Of a stretch of 64,000 nucleotides of DNA, positions 18,097-29,522 are shown piece after piece. Within the stretch, counting starts at the first letter, position 1. Every line of letters starts with the position of its first letter. A program made the translations under genes and the position numbers. The notes beneath the pieces were generated by a model, which saw only the letters and a list, made by a program, of their open reading frames with translations, was not told the DNA's origin and did no database searches. Source of the stretch: Vreelandella lionensis (lineage in GTDB: Bacteria; Pseudomonadota; Gammaproteobacteria; Pseudomonadales; Halomonadaceae); NCBI RefSeq assembly GCF_002087295.1, contig NZ_MWVI01000065.1, positions 1 through 64,000 on the forward strand, written 5' to 3'.

Positions 18097-20871
18097 ATGA
18101 ACGCAGTTGAAATCGAATCCGCCATCTCTGACTTAGCACAACAGCCCTTTGATCCGGCTGAATTTTCCTATGCTTTTCTGGAAGCCTTTGGCAACAAGGC
18201 GACCACCATCAAGCGGTTGCGTTCGGGTACGTCCAATAAGTCGGATCTTGGTGGGGTATTGCAGACAAACAATATCCATATCGCGGTGGCGGAGGCCGGT
18301 GCCGTTACTCAAACCCTAGCTGCTCTGAAGGCGAGTCCAGCCACTGCACGTGCCAAGGCGAAGTATGTGCTCGCCACAGACGGTGAGATGCTGGAGGCGG
18401 AAGAGCTGGAAAGTGGCGAAACGGTTGCCTGCAAATATGAAGAATTTCCTGATCACTTTGGTTTCTTTTTGCCCCTGGCCGGTATCACCACTGTTAAACA
18501 GGTGCGTGAAAGCTCATTTGATATTCGGGCTACCAGCCGTCTTAACCGGCTGTATGTGGAGCTTTTGAAAGATAACCCAGGTTGGGGCACGGAAGAGCAG
18601 CGCCATGAAATGAATCATTTCATGGCTAGGCTGATCTTCTGTTTTTTTGCCGAAGATACTGACATTTCGCCGGTAGAGGGCTGTTTACCGATACTGTTTC
18701 GGAAATGAGCGCCAGAGATTCCGCTAACACCCATGAAGTGATTAGCGAAATCTTCCGCGCAATGAACACTCGGCCAGAAGAGCATGCTGCGGCGAATATT
18801 CCCCGCTGGGCTGGGAAGTTTCCCTATGTAAACGGCGGTTTGTTTTCAGGCACTGTAGAAGTGCCGCGCTTTAGCAAGATTGCGCGCTCTTACTTGCTTC
18901 ACATCGGCAGCCTGGATTGGACACAGATCAATCCTGATATTTTCGGCTCGATGATTCAAGCCGTGGCCGATGATGAAGAGCGTGGTGCATTGGGCATGCA
19001 CTACACCAGCGTGCCGAACATTCTGAAAGTGCTTAATCCACTATGTCTGGACGATCTGCGTGAGAAGCTGGAAGAAGCAGGCGACAACGCCCGTAAGCTG
19101 CTGAATCTGCGCAACCGCATGGCCAAAATTCGCGTATTTGATCCTGCCTGCGGCTCCGGTAATTTCCTAGTTATCGCCTACAAGCAGATGCGTGAGATTG
19201 AGGCTGAAATAAACCAGCGTCGTGGTGAGCCAAACCGGCCGACCGATATACCGCAGACTAATTTGCGTGGCATTGAGCTACGGGATTTTTCGGGCAGAGG
19301 TCGCTCGCCTTGCATTGATTATTGCCGAGTACCAGTGTGACTTGCATTATCGCGGCAAGAAGCTGGCACTAGCCGAGTTTTTACCTCTTAGCTCCGATAA
19401 CTGGATTACCTGTGGCAACGCTTTGCGCTTGGATTGGCTGAGCATTTGTCCGCCAACAGGAACAGGCGTAAAGTTGAGTGCGGATGACTTGTTTGAGTCA
19501 CCGTTGAACCAGGCGCAGATAGATTTTGAGAACGAGGGTGGGGAAACCTACATTTGCGGGAATCCGCCTTATTTAGGGTCAACATGGCAGTCGGCTGAGC
19601 AGAAAGCGGATTTGCAACGCATCTTCGAAAGTCGGGCCAAGAGCTGGAAGTCACTGGATTATGTGGCTGGTTGGTTTATGAAAGCCGCTGATTATAGCCG
19701 CCATACACCTTGCGTCGCTGCGTTTGTGTCTACCAATTCCATATGTCAGGGTCAGCAGGTTTCAATTCTATGGCCGCTGATCTTCGAGGCTGGGCGCGAG
19801 ATTGTTTTTGCTCATACCAGTTTCAAATGGGCCAATCTCGCCAGTCACAACGCGGGGGTAACTGTTGTAATAGTGGGTATTGGTGATAATTCGCTGAAGA
19901 ACCGGGGACTGTTTTCGCTTAATGAAAGTAGGGAAACCATCATTAAGAGGGTTGAAAACATCAATGACTAGGTAGTGGCGGCTCCCAACGTTATCGTCAA
20001 ACAGAAGTCTAAGCCGACAGACAGTCGACCGGAATTTATATCCGGCAATGTCGCCGACGATGATGGTGCGGTTAATTGCAAAAACTAAAAAGGATTTTGG
20101 CCCTTTTTCTGATGATGCAAGACATCTAATCAAGCCGTTCATCGGCTCTAGCGAATTTATTAATGGAAAGCCAAGATATTGTCTGTGGGTTGAAGACGAG
20201 GATCTAGATCTAGCTCATTCTCAAAAAAGTTTTGTTGCTGATTCGAAAGGGTGAGAGAAAAACGAACCAGCCTTAAAGCAGGGCCGCGAGCGAAGGCTGC
20301 CGCAAATGAGCCACATAAATTTGCATTTCGCTCAAATCGATACTCGACAGCTTTAGTAATACCAAGGGTGTCATCTGAAAAGCGTCCATATTTGCCAGTA
20401 GGTCTCGTGGATAAAGAAGTGATACTTGGTGACCGAAATTTTGCTCTCTATGACGCCCCTCTCTGGAATATGGCATTGATCGCCTCGCGGCTGCATTGGG
20501 TTTGGATAGGAGCGGTCTGTGTAAGAATGCGTACCGATTTTTCTTACTCAAATACCCTCGGCTGGAATACCTTTCCTGTTCCATGCCTGACCGAAAAAAG
20601 CAAAGCCGATTTAACCCGCTGCGCCGAGAACATTCTACTGGCTCGCGAAGAACAATTTCCTGCCCCCAGCGCTGACCTCTACGACCCTGAAAACATGCCC
20701 GAAAATCTTCGTGAAGCCCATGAACGCAATGATGAGGTATTAGAGCGTATCTACATCGGACGGCGTTTCAAGAACGATACGGAGCGCCTAGAAAAGCTGT
20801 TCGAGCTGTACACCAAGATGACTGCCGCATCCTCACTATCAAAAAGTAAAACAAAGCGGACTGCATCCTGA
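18097..20871 (+). CDS. Class I SAM-dependent DNA methyltransferase (MmeI/YeeA-like), several frame breaks
   Basis: A large (about 920 residue) N6-adenine-type DNA methyltransferase. Motif I is FDPACGSGNFLVIAYKQ (near 19138), the catalytic motif IV is GNPPY (19558-19573), and a C-terminal target-recognition region runs to KLFELYTKM. The N-terminal 200 residues (FDPAEFSYAFLEAFGNK and so on) lack an obvious PD-ExK nuclease motif. Frames must be joined near 18683, 19285, 20075 and 20250, and a TAG stands at 19969 where relatives read [15 protein letters not shown]. It opens the five-gene cluster. It would mark self DNA; the nuclease is probably the GIY-YIG protein encoded downstream. Confidence 0.85.
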
Positions 20872-20880
20872 CGGGGAGTT

Positions 20881-21662
20881 ATGCACTCTTTCAAATGTGG
20901 GAGCCATTCCGTCTGTCCCTGATCACTGGACATCTTTTCTACGTAGAGCAAGCAAGGAAGCGTTTACTATCACAATTTGAAGATATCGAGGGTGAGGCTG
21001 ATAAAGCGGCGGAAGCTTGGCTGGACGAAAATAGTCATCGGTTCGACCCTGATCGACATGACGAAGGGCAGTTCTACGAGGCTGCTCAAGATGAAGGGAT
21101 TGAGTTCTACCAGCTTCTTAGTGATATGCGTGATCGAACCCGGCTAAGCGTCATTGCTGGCATGTATCATGAGTGGGAGAAACAGCTTCGAAAATGGTTA
21201 ACTGATGAGATTCGCCATTGGCATACGGGCGGCATTGTCCATGAAACGGTTTGGAAAGTTGATTTCGGTAAACTACTCGAATTTCTGGAAAGTCTTGACT
21301 GGGAAGTTCGTAGACAAACTTATTTTTCCAAGCTTGATGCTTGCCGCTTGGTGGTCAATGTCTACAAGCACGGCAAAGGCAACTCATTAAATGATTTGAA
21401 GCAAAGTTATCCAGAATATCTTCGTGATCCATTTAGCCACATTGGCGGTGCTTTCTCAGGTCCAAATTATTTGGATCATACGCACCTCTCTGTGAATGAT
21501 GATCAACTACTGGATTTCTCAGGTGCAATTGTGGCCTTCTGGAAAGATGTTCCTAATAATATTTTAAATCATGAAAATCTTAAAGTACCGGATTGGTTCG
21601 CAAAAGCCATGTTGAAAGACCAACAGGCCTCAAGCCATCAGCAAGTAGGCAATGACCGATGA
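20881..21662 (+). CDS. Unknown protein of methyltransferase-helicase cluster, possibly HEPN-like
   Basis: About 260 residues, helical and charged. GGGGAG before ATG 20881 supports that start (MHSF), with a one-base slip at 20893 into the frame beginning MWEPFRLSLITGHLFYVEQA. Later blocks are DRTRLSVIAGMYHEWEKQLR and ACRLVVNVYKHGKGNSLNDL. The latter resembles the R...(N)...KHG patch of some HEPN and Abi-like proteins, but the R-to-H spacing is one longer than the usual R-x4-6-H. The stop overlaps rhuM (ATGA at 21659). Function unknown. Confidence 0.6.
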
Positions 21663-22669
21663 GCGAATTAATCCTCTACACCACGGATGATGGCCGTATC
21701 CAGCTGCACCTTCGTGTAGAAGGCGACAGCATCTGGCTAAGCCAGCTGGAAATTGCAGAGCTGTTCCAGACCACTAAGCAGAACGTCTCTCTGCACGCCA
21801 AAAATATATTTCAGGACAATGAGTTAGCCCCCGATGCAACTGTCAAGGATTCCTTGACAGTTCAATCTGAGGGTAATCGTCAGATCAAGCGGAAGATAAG
21901 TTACTACAACCTCGACCTGATCCTAGCCATTGGCTATCGCGTTCGCTCGGCTCGTGGCGTGCAGTTCCGCCAGTGGGCCAGCACCCACCTCAAGGAGTTT
22001 CTGTTAAAGGGCTTCGTGATGGATGACGAGCGCCTGAAGAACCCTGGCGGTTGGGACTTCTTCGATGAGCTCTTGGAGCGCATCCGAGACATACGCGCCT
22101 CGGAAAAACGCTTCTACCAGAAAGTACGTGATTTATTTGCCCTTAGCTCCGACTATCAAGCTCGCGAGCGGGAGACAGCACAGTTTTTTGCTGAGGTACA
22201 AAACAAACTGCTGTATGCCGCCACAGGCCACACTGCCGCCGAACTGATCTTGAAACGTTCAGACCCCAGTATGCCTAACATGGCGTTGACCAACTGGAGT
22301 GGCTCACGGGTACGCAAGCAAGATGTCATCGTGGCTAAAAACTACCTAACGGCTGATGAGATCGACACGCTTAACCGTTTGGTAGTGATCTTCCTTGAAC
22401 AGGCAGAGCTAAGGGTAAAGAAGCAGAAAGAGCTTACTCTGGATTTCTGGCGTAATAACGTCGATAAGATGTTGGCGTTTAATGATCAGCCCATCCTCGA
22501 AGGCGCAGGCTCGGTTAGCCGTGAAAACATGGAAAAGATTTCCCGTGAGCGTTATGAGGTGTTCGACCAGCAGCGGCGCACGGCGGAAGCAGAAGCAGCC
22601 GATGCCGCCGACCTAAAAGAAATCGAACAGCTGGAGCAAGACCTCAAATACAAGGGCAAGAAGCCCTGA
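21659..22669 (+). CDS. RhuM-family protein
   Basis: A complete 336-residue RhuM protein. The N-terminal DNA-binding-like block SIWLSQLEIAELFQTTKQNV continues with SLHAKNI, and the core has YYNLDLILAIGYRVRSARGV followed by QFRQWA, the family hallmark. A long charged helical C-terminus ends in a Lys-rich tail. RhuM was first named as a Salmonella pathogenicity-island gene, but the family is common in restriction-modification loci, usually between methyltransferase and nuclease genes. Its biochemical role is unknown. Overlapping and closely spaced neighbours indicate one operon. Confidence 0.9.
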   Translation: MSELILYTTDDGRIQLHLRVEGDSIWLSQLEIAELFQTTKQNVSLHAKNIFQDNELAPDATVKDSLTVQSEGNRQIKRKISYYNLDLILAIGYRVRSARGVQFRQWASTHLKEFLLKGFVMDDERLKNPGGWDFFDELLERIRDIRASEKRFYQKVRDLFALSSDYQARERETAQFFAEVQNKLLYAATGHTAAELILKRSDPSMPNMALTNWSGSRVRKQDVIVAKNYLTADEIDTLNRLVVIFLEQAELRVKKQKELTLDFWRNNVDKMLAFNDQPILEGAGSVSRENMEKISRERYEVFDQQRRTAEAEAADAADLKEIEQLEQDLKYKGKKP

Positions 22670-22682
22670 CAGGGATCGCATT

Positions 22683-24744
22683 ATGACGAAAAGAGTACCC
22701 TCAGTTTCCGTCTCGTATGCCAGCAATGGCAGTTCTACCACGTCCAATGAGCTTGGCATGCGGCCCATGCAAGAGCGTGCCTATGAGCGGCGAGGCGAGC
22801 AGTACCTGCTGATCAAATCACCACCCGCATCGGGCAAAAGCCGCGCCCTCATGTTTATTGCACTGGACAAGCTGCATAACCAAGGGCTCAAACAGGCCAT
22901 TATTGTAGTGCCAGAAAAATCTATCGGCTCCAGCTTTAATGACGAGCAGCTAAGCAACTACGGCTTCTGGGCTGATTGGCATGTAGAACCCAAATGGAAC
23001 CTGTGCAACGCGCCGGGCACGGACAATGGCGGCAAGGTCAAATCTCTGGGCGCTTTCCTTGAAAGCAGCGACAAGGTGTTGGTGTGTACCCATGCTACGT
23101 TCCGTTTTGCGATTGATCAGTTTGGGATGGCAGCCTTTGATAATTGCTTAATCGCCGTAGATGAGTTCCACCACGTTTCGGCGAACCCCGACAATAAGCT
23201 AGGTGCTCATCTGGGCGGCTTCATCAATCGCGATAAGGTGCATATCGTCGCGATGACCGGCTCTTACTTCCGAGGGGACACCGAAGCGGTGCTAGCCCCG
23301 CAGGATGAGTCGCGTTTTGATACGGTGACCTACACCTATTACGAGCAGCTCAACGGTTATGAGTACCTGAAGCAGCTGGATATCGGCTACTACTTCTATT
23401 CAGGCTCCTATGCTGACGACATTCTCAAGGTGCTCGACCCTGCTGAGAAGACTATTCTTCATATCCCCAACGTTAATTCACGTGAGAGCTCCAAGGATAA
23501 GGTGCGTGAGGTTGAGCACATCATCGAAGCGCTGGGGGAGTGGCAGGGGGCTGACCCGACTACCGGTTTTCAACTGGTGAAACGCCGGAAGGTCGGCTGC
23601 TAAAAATTGCTGACTTGGTAGACGATGATTCAACCAAGCGTGAGCGAGTATCGAGCGCACTGAAAGACCCAGCGCAGAAGCACAATCGTGACCATGTGGA
23701 CATCATCATTGCCCTGGGCATGGCAAAAGAAGGGTTTGATTGGATCTGGTGCGAACATGCTTTAACGGTAGGCTACCGTTCCAGCCTAACGGAGATTGTG
23801 CAGATCATCGGTCGCGCCACACGGGATGCGCCGGGCAAACCGCGGGCACGTTTCACTAATCTGATCGCCGAACCGGATGCGGCTGAACAAGCCGTTACCG
23901 AAGCCATTACGATACCTTGAAGGCAATCGCTGCCAGCCTGCTGATGGAACAAGTGCTGGCACCGCGCTTTGAGTTCAAGCCAAAAAACCCTACCAGCGGC
24001 CCGCAAGAGGGATTTGACTACGGTGACGAGGGCTACAACCCTGGTAAATGCAATGTGGGCGTTAACGAAGAAACCGGTAAGTATCACATCGAAATCAAAG
24101 GGCTGGCGGAACCGAAAAGCGAAGAAGCCGCCCGGATTTGCCAAGAAGACCTGAATGAAGTGATTACCGGTTTTGTGCAAGACAAAACCACCATCGAGCG
24201 TGGCTTGTTTGATGAAGAACTGGTGCCCGAAGAGCTTACCCAGGTACGCATGGGCAAGATTATCAAAGAGCGCTACCCCAATCTGGACGAGCAAGACCAA
24301 GAAGCCGTTCGCCAACACGCCATCGCAGCGCTCAACCTCACCCAGCAGGCCAAGCTAATGCTGGCGGGTAGCGAGGCCGTTGATCTTGGTAGTAATGAGC
24401 CAAAGCCGAACACAGCGCTGATAGCCGGCGTGCGCAAGTTCGCGATGGACGGGCGGGAGCTCGACATTGGTTTGATTGATCGCATTAACCCTTTCAGCGA
24501 GGCCTACGCGATTCTGGCCAAGAGCATGAGCGAAGACAGTTTGAAGTAAGTAGCCGCCGTCATCTCTGGTAAACGTACCAACCTGGCAACAGATGAAGCC
24601 AAAGAGCTTGCTATGAGAGCGGTCAAATTTAAGAAAGAGCGAGGGCGTTTGCCTTCTATTAGCTCTCAAGATGCCTGGGAAAAACGCATGGCCGAAGGTG
24701 CTTCTGCATTCGTGCGCTTTAAAGATGAGGGGCGTTATGACTGA
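22683..24744 (+). CDS. DEAD/DEAH-type helicase, restriction-like, disrupted
   Basis: Superfamily 2 helicase with Walker A IKSPPASGKSRAL (near 22818), DEFH box LIAVDEFHHVS (near 23150), motif III VAMTGSYFRGD (near 23250), and motif VI QIIGRATRDAPGKPRARFTN (near 23800). It resembles type I/III restriction translocases. Frames change near 23595 and 23910, and TAA 24547-24549 interrupts the reading, which then continues in frame (VAAVISGKRTNLATDEAKEL) to TGA 24744. The stop overlaps the GIY-YIG gene start at 24737. It probably moves along or remodels foreign DNA for the nuclease. Confidence 0.87.
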
Positions 24745-25936
24745 TCTGGACGACTTGCGCACCGAGCTAGATGAGTTAGCTCAAACCCGAGAAGAAGAAA
24801 GGCCTTTCGGCACGTGAAGAGCGCATCATCGCTGGTTTTGAAGAGATTCAGCGCTTTGTTGGCCAGCATGGCCGGGCCCCGCAGCACGGTGAAGGTAACG
24901 ATATTTTTGAACGGCTCTATGCCGTGCGTATTGATCGCATTCGTTCGCTTGAGGAGTGTCGATTCTTAGTGGAGTCCCTTGATTACCAAGGCTTGCTGGA
25001 TGGCGACAGTATCAGCGACGTGGACGTAACAGAGGCGATGGACGATGACGCCTTGCTTACTGAGCTTTCAGGGATTTCTGGGGCGTCTGAGCTTACCGAG
25101 CTAAAGCATGTTCGCTCTAGTGTGGAGAAGCGTGTCGCTGAAGAGGTAGCCAACAGAGAGAAGTGCGCAGATTTTGCTACCTTCCAGCCTCTGGTTGAGA
25201 AAGTAGAAAGCGAGCTGAAAAGTGGGCTAAGAACCACGCGACGATTCGGTAAGAACGCTACCATCGAGGTAGGGCAGTGGTTCATCGTGGATGGGCAAAC
25301 GGCCTATGTCGCCGAGGAGGGTGAAGAGTTTGATTCACCCCAGGGCAAGAAAGATGCTCGCCTGCGGGTTATTTTCTCCAACGGCACGAAAAGCAATCGG
25401 CAACGCCTTTCATTGGTAAGAGCGCTTTACAAAGATGAAGCCAGCCGCCGTATTACTGAGCCAGATGCCGGCCCTCTGTTTGCTGAACAAGAGCCCAATG
25501 AAAGCCGCTTCAGTGAAACCTGGGAAGAGGACGACATAGAAAGCGGCACCATCTACGTGCTGCGCAGCCAGTCAGAACATCCGTTTGTGGCGGAACACCG
25601 GGAGCTGATCCACAAAATCGGCGTGACAGGTGGCAAGGTCGAAGCACGCATAGCCAACGCCGCCCACGATGCCACCTACCTACTGGCTAATGTTGAGGTT
25701 GTCGCCACCTACAAGCTGGCCGGTATTAACCGCCGCAAACTGGAAGTGCTTTTCCATCGCATTTTTGCCCCCGCACAGCTAGAGCTGACTATTCAGGATC
25801 GCTTCGGCACCCGGTTAAGCCACGCGAGTGGTTCTTGGTGCCATTGCATGTGATTGATGAGGCGGTACAGCGGATTCGAGATGGGTCGATTATGGGTGTG
25901 GTTTACGAGACAGAAACTGCACAACTGGTGAGCTAG
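24737..25936 (+). CDS. GIY-YIG nuclease (T5orf172-like), frameshifted at both ends
   Basis: About 400 residues. An N-terminal helical part (GFEEIQRFVGQHGRAPQHGE, then NDIFERLYAVRIDRIRSL) resembles helicase-associated domains. The C-terminal domain has GTIYVLRSQSE, HKIGVTGGKVEARIANA and INRRKLEVLFHRIF, a T5orf172/MUG113-type GIY-YIG nuclease with its Tyr, Gly and Arg. Frame breaks near 24810 and 25815; the last frame gives KPREWFLVPLHVIDEAVQRI, the usual family end, to TAG 25936. It is the best candidate for the DNA-cutting subunit. Confidence 0.85.
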
Positions 25937-26152
25937 TCTCACACTAGTTGAACGCAACCCAATGTAGATCGGATAGAGTTAGCCCATAGCATAAATGCCT
26001 TTTAGCTATGACTGCGTAATAGAGATATGAGTTGCCCGTATCATTACCGATGAAGCTGCTGTAATGTTGGCTAAAAGTAATTAGGGCAGTCAGTAGGTTC
26101 TAGTGATGGTCCGATTGAATAAAAATTCGAATTTGACCTCTAGGGAGCGAGA

Positions 26153-27296
26153 ATGACGTTCGACGTTAGTTTTTCAGATGAAAAAATATTCAGAGAAGCA
26201 ATTAATAAGCTTGAAGAATTGCTTTTGCATTCGAAAGCGGTTCTGCTCGGTGCAGGTGCTAGCCACTGTGCAGGTTTGCCGCTTACTAATGAGTTGACAG
26301 ATAAAACTCTTGAGAGTCAAAAACTATCGGCTGACTCAAAAGAAATATTAAACACCATTCAAGCCTCCTTTAATGGCTCATCTCCAGCTTCACATATAGA
26401 GGACTATTTAAGTGAGTTGGTCGATTGGCTGTCAATAACTTCGCGACGAGGTTAATCCTAATGTAGAGGAAAATAATGTTTTAATTGGTGGTAAAGAATA
26501 CAGTAATGAAAAGTTGCTTATTGCAATTGAAGAAATAAAAAAAGCTATTTTTGAAGTTATCTTTATCGAAATTGAATCTGAAACTCATGAGCGTTTTGTC
26601 CATGCACTTCATCGTCCTATAAGGCCAGGAAAAAATACCTTTTCTGGAACAATTGACTACTTGGTAATGAATTACGACACTTTGATTGAAGATGCATTAG
26701 CGCTGTCAAATTTGTGTTATGCAGATGGTTTAGAGGGAGGCGTATCGGGGTGGTGGAATTCTGTGTCATTTGAGAAGAAAAGCTTGGATGCTCGCGTAAT
26801 TAAGTTACATGGCTCAATAAATTGGGCAGAGCATCCGGTGACAGCTACACCTTTACGAGTTGCACCACACCTTAAACGTAGCAAAGAGCAGGGATCTAAA
26901 ATCATGATTTGGCCTGCTTCGACTAAATATCGCGAGACTCAGCTCGATCCTTATGCGGACTTGATGCAAAGAGCACGGAATGTGCTAAATCCTCAAAATG
27001 GCAGTCAAAGAGTTTTACTAGTTACTGGCGATAGTTTTGGTGATGCGCACATCAATTTAGAAATTGAACGTGGCTTAAAAGCATCCAAGGGTAATTTAAC
27101 AGTGGTTGTATTCACTAGCGAAGAAGAACCAACTGGGATACTACGTAGCTGGTACGATGATGCGACTATTAATGAGCAAGTGCTTATTTTTGCCGACAAA
27201 GGTTTTTTTCATGCTGATCAGAAAGCTAATTTTGAAAATAGCATTGAGTGGTGGAAGTTTGAGAACTTAACTCAGATCCTTGAAGGGGGTGTTTGA
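26153..27296 (+). CDS. SIR2-family NADase of a SIR2-HerA defence pair, frameshifted
   Basis: About 380 residues. NAD-binding motifs are visible: LLGAGASHCAGLP (near 26244), TIDYLVMNYDTLIEDAL (near 26652) and VIKLHGSINWAEH (near 26797). A C-terminal block RVLLVTGDSFGDAHINLEIE matches SIR2-like effectors. One frame break near 26445. AGGGAGCG precedes ATG 26153. In known SIR2-HerA systems the SIR2 subunit degrades NAD+ on phage infection. The gene is markedly AT-rich compared with the rest of the window, a sign of recent transfer. Confidence 0.9.
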
Positions 27297-27297
27297 T

Positions 27298-29040
27298 ATG
27301 GATATTAAATATCTTCAACCAATTGAGAATCTGGCTGTTGGAAAAATCATCGAGGTAGACGGTTCTCGCATTATTGCAGAGCTAGATCCAGGTATTTCGG
27401 AGCTGTCCAGGGTGTTTGCTGGTGAAAATTATCCCATCGGCCAGTTTGGATCAATTATAAAGGTACACTTTGGTCGTCGTTCGATCTATGGGCTCGTCAG
27501 TCGCTTACGCATGAAATCTGACTACCAGCTTGAAAATGGGCTGCATGTTTCTTCATCTGATGAACGTATTATAGAAGCTGATTTGTTTGGCGAAGGAGAA
27601 TGGCGAAGAGTAGGTAACCATGATTTCTCCCTTGAGTTTGAGCGGGGTGTTGCAAACTATCCATTACCCCAGCAACCTATTTATCTTACTCCTAAATCAG
27701 AACTTCGTTTTATTTATGGCGATGCGAAGGGGGCGGTAATTAAGATTGGTGAACATGTTGGCTCTAAAGGTTCCCCTATTTATGCACAACTAAATGAACT
27801 GCTGGGCAAGCATACGGCAATTCTAGGCTCAACGGGTTCAGGGAAGTCAGGTACAGTTGCAGCTGTTATCCATAGTATCCTTGAACGGGGTGAAATTGCT
27901 GAACATAAATATTGGCACCCCCAAATCATCATACTCGATCCGCATAATGAATATGGTAAAGCTTTTCCACATCATCAGCGCCTATCAACAGATGAAGGCT
28001 CATTAAAGCTGCCATACTGGTTACAAGATCTAGAAGAATCATTAAGTTTGTTTGTTGGAAAAACTGAATATGCAGCAACCTCTCAGTCCAATATCTTAAA
28101 GAATGCTCTTATTGCTGTACGTGAGCAGGCGGCAGAAAAATTAGACCTCGATATAAACCAGCTTACTGTCGACTCTCCAGTGCCTTATATACTCGGTAGT
28201 ACAGACGGGTTAGATCATTTTGGTAAGAGGGATGGAGAGCTTTACTCTGAAGGCTTGGATGGAGCAATTAATCGACAACGTCCTGCTGGTTCTAACAAAA
28301 AAGATCATGAAGACTATAGCAAGGTTATTCGAAAGATCGATTCACTGCTGAAGGACGGGCGACTTAAATTTATGATGGACAGTTGGGATGGTGTGCAAGA
28401 TCCATTGCCAGCAATCGTTAATCAATTTTTAAATCAAAATACAACAGTTCAAATTGTCGACCTCTCTGGTGTACCTAATGAAGTTGCTGGCGTCGCTAGT
28501 GCTGCAATAGCAAGAATCGTGTTCCAGCTTAAAGTTTGGCAAACAGAAGATGAACGTCAGAATAGTCCAGTGTTGTTAGTTTGCGAAGAAGCTCACCGAT
28601 ATGTACCTAACCGTGGTGAAGCACAGTACGAAGCTGCGCAATCTGCAATTCGTCGGATAGCAAAAGAAGGGCGAAAATATGGGGTTGGTTTATTGTTAGT
28701 ATCGCAAAGGCCGAGCGAAGTTGAAGCAACAGTATTGTCGCAATGTAATTCTTGGATAGTTTTAAGAATAACTAATGATTCAGATAGAGAGCATGTCCGA
28801 AGTATATTGCCTGATTCAATGTCTGGCTTGACTAAAATGCTTTCAGGGCTAAGGCGGCAAGAAGCTATTTTTGTAGGACAAGCAGCGATGCTGCCCACAA
28901 GAGTAATGATTCGTAGCTTATCAGAAGAGCAATTGCCTCGATCTAATGATATCGATTTTGATAAAGGTTGGCAGCAAAGTGGAATGAGTTTAGACAAAAT
29001 TGATGTTGTCGTAAAGAAATGGCGTTATCAATCAAAGTGA
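27298..29040 (+). CDS. HerA-like ATPase/helicase of the SIR2-HerA pair
   Basis: Complete 580-residue HerA (DUF87) translocase. An N-terminal HAS-barrel (residues 1-90) is followed by Walker A ILGSTGSGKSGT (near residue 178), Walker B LLVCEEAHRYVP (near 427) and the Q-R-P sensor LLVSQRPSEVE. ATG 27298 has GAAGGGGG nine bases upstream and lies one base after the SIR2 stop. HerA forms hexamers on which SIR2 subunits assemble. AT-rich like its partner. Confidence 0.93.
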   Translation: MDIKYLQPIENLAVGKIIEVDGSRIIAELDPGISELSRVFAGENYPIGQFGSIIKVHFGRRSIYGLVSRLRMKSDYQLENGLHVSSSDERIIEADLFGEGEWRRVGNHDFSLEFERGVANYPLPQQPIYLTPKSELRFIYGDAKGAVIKIGEHVGSKGSPIYAQLNELLGKHTAILGSTGSGKSGTVAAVIHSILERGEIAEHKYWHPQIIILDPHNEYGKAFPHHQRLSTDEGSLKLPYWLQDLEESLSLFVGKTEYAATSQSNILKNALIAVREQAAEKLDLDINQLTVDSPVPYILGSTDGLDHFGKRDGELYSEGLDGAINRQRPAGSNKKDHEDYSKVIRKIDSLLKDGRLKFMMDSWDGVQDPLPAIVNQFLNQNTTVQIVDLSGVPNEVAGVASAAIARIVFQLKVWQTEDERQNSPVLLVCEEAHRYVPNRGEAQYEAAQSAIRRIAKEGRKYGVGLLLVSQRPSEVEATVLSQCNSWIVLRITNDSDREHVRSILPDSMSGLTKMLSGLRRQEAIFVGQAAMLPTRVMIRSLSEEQLPRSNDIDFDKGWQQSGMSLDKIDVVVKKWRYQSK

Positions 29041-29237
29041 TAGGGAGTTAGATGATTAGCTTCGATTTTATAACCGAAGCGTATTTTTGATTTAAAAATA
29101 GCAAAGAGATTATATTGCTTATATAGGGTTTCCATTTTAAAGTGGCGCATTGCTCATGCCATATTTAATGCAAAATACGACAGAAGAATGTCCAACTACG
29201 CCTGTATATAGAGAGTTATTCTTAGAGTTCGATAAGT

Positions 29238-29522
29238 TTAGTGTGAAGCAAGCTCATTGTAAAAAGCGGGGTTATCTTGAATAGTGGCCAGTACTTTGGC
29301 TGCCAGCCCGGTAGGATTACGACGCTTGGCTTCCCAGCTTTTGATCGTATCCACGCTGGTTCCCATTGCGCTGGCAAATTCCGCCTGAGAGACATGCAGC
29401 TTGGCGCGTATGGCTTTTACATCGGCCACTTCATGGCGTGTGATGCGGCTGGGCTGTGATTTGCCTTGGTTGATCTTAATAGCTTCCTTCAGTGATGCTT
29501 GCAGTTCGTCAAAAATGCTCAT
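29238..29522 (-). CDS. NadS/HigA-like antitoxin, apparently without its toxin
   Basis: A 94-residue XRE protein (MSIFDELQASLKEAIKINQG, then KAIRAKLHVSQAEFASAMGT and SVDTIKSWEAKRRNPTG), the NadS type that follows a RelE-like toxin gene. ATG 29522 has GGAG eight bases upstream; ten residues earlier an alternative start exists. The 90-150 bases upstream do not encode a RelE toxin, only a short scar beginning MYTTYTVNT. It may therefore be an orphan regulator. It is the last gene before the right repeat. Confidence 0.8.
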   Translation of the reverse strand: MSIFDELQASLKEAIKINQGKSQPSRITRHEVADVKAIRAKLHVSQAEFASAMGTSVDTIKSWEAKRRNPTGLAAKVLATIQDNPAFYNELASH

